Of a stretch of 64,000 nt of DNA, positions 62,363 through 64,000 are shown piece by piece (the first letter of the stretch is position 1; every line of letters begins with the position of its first letter). Source of the stretch: Micropterus salmoides (lineage: Eukaryota; Chordata; Actinopteri; Centrarchiformes; Centrarchidae); assembly GCF_014851395.1 (NCBI RefSeq), contig NW_024040707.1, forward strand, positions 6,794,187-6,858,186, written 5' to 3'. The position numbers and the translations under genes were made by a program. The notes below the pieces were generated by a model, which saw only the letters and a program-made list of their open reading frames with translations, was not told the origin of the DNA and searched no databases.

Positions 62363-62939
62363 TTGAGCATTAAACACTTAATTTCCTGCATTCTGTAGAC
62401 ATTTTTTGCACCAATTTATGGAGGAAATTTATTTATTTATATAAAGAGAAAATAAAGGTGGCAGGTGACAATTCAAAGTATAGAAATATAATGGAATATA
62501 ATGCAGTAATCAACTTTTGGACAATGCATTTGTTTCTTCTACATTTCAATTGCATTGCATGTTTTCTTATTTAGCCGTCTGCTCTGCCTATACAGCTGGG
62601 TGGAAAATGTCTGTGGTTTCATCATTAAGAGTGGCCCCTTCGTCAGTAGATACATTGTTATAACTATAAGTCATAAAAAGATTTGAGACTGGACCTAGGC
62701 TGAAATTTTGGTATACTGACCAAACTGGTGCAATAGATGAATTATGATTGCATGCTGGGAGATCTTTGCATCTACCCACATTCGGTGACCACATAAAAAT
62801 TTTTAGTTCAGTTCCACCCCAAGATTCTATGAATAACAACGTTTGCCAGGAAGCAACATTTAAAGACACACTGCCTCAGTTACTTCAACCATTCTAGGCA
62901 ATAAAGCATCCTTGCTTTACACTATTTGATGCTTTTCAG
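62363..62939 (+). other. 5' flank or 5'-UTR intron of receptor copy 3
   Basis: No coding sequence is seen. The stretch ends in a good splice acceptor (ACACTATTTGATGCTTTTCAG, AG at 62938-62939), 8 bases before the ATG of copy 3. This implies an upstream non-coding exon. Unlike the coding part, this flank is not like that of copies 1 and 2. Confidence 0.5.
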
Positions 62940-62947
62940 GAGACAGA

Positions 62948-63907
62948 ATGAAGAACTCCTCTTGTCCTTCAGTCAATTTTGACTTTGAACACAGCTTCCT
63001 GCCTCCTGTTTACATCCTAGTATTCATCATTGGTCTGGTAGCTAATGGATGGGGATTGAAGTCTTTGCTGCACAACTGGAAGAAGCTAAAGATCATCAAT
63101 GTTTTTGTTCTCAACCTCGGACTTGCAGATATTTTGTATCTGCTCACACTCCCATTTCTGATCGTGTACTACTATATGAAGAGCGAATGGATCTTTGGAG
63201 ATGCATTCTGCAAGATAACAAGATTCTGCTTCAACCTGAATTTATATGGCAGCATCGGGTTTCTTACTTGTATAAGTGTGTACAGGTACCTGGCCATTGT
63301 CCATCCAATAAGAGTGATGGGAAGATTATCTCTGACTCATTCTGTGGCTATCTCAGTCATGGTTTGGCTATTGGTGAGCATTCAAAGTCTTCCAGACATG
63401 TTCTACCCCAAAACATCTGGGAACATCTTTGGAGAATGTTACGATACAACAAATAAGAGCCATGTTGAGGATTACCTGAAATACAGCTTTGGACGGACAC
63501 TCACTGGGTTTTGCATCCCACTCCTCATCACACTGGGCTGTTATGGACATGTGATTGTCGTTCTCTGCCGCACAAATTCCACTGACAAGGTACTGAAACA
63601 GAGAAGTTTGAAATTGTTGTTCATCTTGATTCTTCTCTTCTCTGTTTGTTACATTCCCCATCATGTATTCAAGAACCTGAACCTCTTGGTAAGAGTTCTG
63701 TCCAAACAGGGAATATGCTATGAATGGTTTAATAGAGTCTATATTGCTCATCAGATAAGTCGTGGCCTTGTGTGTCTGAACAGTGCTCTCAACCCTCTGG
63801 TTTACCTCCATGGAAATGAACATATTCCTGCTCAGTTCAGACGACTCCTCCAGCAAGCTCGTCAAACTGTCACACAACTGTCCACAAGTCAAACCACCCA
63901 GGTGTAA
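62948..63907 (+). CDS. P2Y-like G-protein-coupled receptor, copy 3
   Basis: An intact 319-residue receptor of the same array. It has an N-terminal sequon (KNSS), TM1 PPVYILVFIIG, the TM3 Cys in FGDAFCK, loop-2 CYDTT, HHVFK in TM6 (keeping the His and Lys of the P2Y1-type H-x-x-K motif), the TM7 Arg in HQISRGL, and LNPLVY. The C-terminus TTQV fits a class I PDZ ligand. The loop-2 sequon before CYDTT in copies 1 and 2 (GNNTG, GNSTG) is lost here (GNIFG). It differs most from the others around TM3-TM4 (RLSLTHS instead of RITVTHS). By family this is a plasma-membrane receptor for extracellular nucleotides; ligand and orthology are unproven. The start follows a splice acceptor by 8 bases. It is the best candidate for the fully functional copy. 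Confidence 0.92.
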   Translation: MKNSSCPSVNFDFEHSFLPPVYILVFIIGLVANGWGLKSLLHNWKKLKIINVFVLNLGLADILYLLTLPFLIVYYYMKSEWIFGDAFCKITRFCFNLNLYGSIGFLTCISVYRYLAIVHPIRVMGRLSLTHSVAISVMVWLLVSIQSLPDMFYPKTSGNIFGECYDTTNKSHVEDYLKYSFGRTLTGFCIPLLITLGCYGHVIVVLCRTNSTDKVLKQRSLKLLFILILLFSVCYIPHHVFKNLNLLVRVLSKQGICYEWFNRVYIAHQISRGLVCLNSALNPLVYLHGNEHIPAQFRRLLQQARQTVTQLSTSQTTQV

Positions 63908-64000
63908 ATGATTGGATGTACGAATGAAATTGAACAATGGTGTTGCATCATCTGCCACTATAACACATTTATTGGTAAATGCCTATGCTGTAGTTATATT
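63908..64000 (+). other. 3' flank of receptor copy 3
   Basis: Very similar to the sequence after copy 2 (AATGATTGGATGTACGAATG, CATCTGCCACTATAACACATT), so the duplication unit extends beyond the stop codon and past the window edge. Confidence 0.7.

Overview
The window is vertebrate nuclear DNA, almost certainly from a teleost fish. Four lines of evidence support this. Genes are split into short exons with GT/AG introns. The gene order pkig(+) - ada(-) - ccn5(+) is the order I know from human chromosome 20q13. Several non-LTR retrotransposons and at least four dispersed repeat families look like common fish repeats. Microsatellites are frequent. The species cannot be named from sequence alone.

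Layout. 1-10.58 kb has no recognisable coding exon; it is upstream of, or holds 5' non-coding exons of, pkig, and is packed with AT-rich dispersed repeats. 10.6-12.6 kb holds the two coding exons and 3' UTR of pkig (PKA inhibitor gamma, 78 aa). 14.0-31.3 kb is a complete 11-exon adenosine deaminase gene (ada, minus strand, 364 aa) whose intron 6 carries a broken LINE. 31.3-45.8 kb is gene-poor: dispersed repeats, an unidentified possible minus-strand spliced unit near 37 kb, and a 5'-truncated LINE with a minisatellite in its 3' part (42.6-44.2 kb). 45.8-52.5 kb is a five-exon CCN-family gene at the ccn5/WISP2 position. 53.6-64 kb is a tandem array of three P2Y-like G-protein-coupled receptor genes: the first is frameshifted and the other two are intact. 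A decayed L2-like LINE and a T-poor dispersed element separate copies 2 and 3.

How the genes relate. ada (adenosine breakdown) and the P2Y-like receptors (extracellular nucleotide sensing) both belong broadly to purine biology, but nothing in the sequence shows co-regulation. The CCN gene encodes a secreted matricellular protein and pkig a nuclear-export inhibitor of PKA. They are neighbours by old synteny rather than as a functional cluster.

The most notable points are: a full cystine-knot (CT) domain in the gene at the ccn5 locus, which mammalian CCN5 lacks; the young receptor array with one dead copy and one copy altered at a nucleotide-binding His and at its C-terminal PDZ ligand; a uORF whose stop overlaps the pkig start codon; and a microsatellite that forms the polypyrimidine tract of an ada intron. 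I found no evidence of a wholly new biological system.
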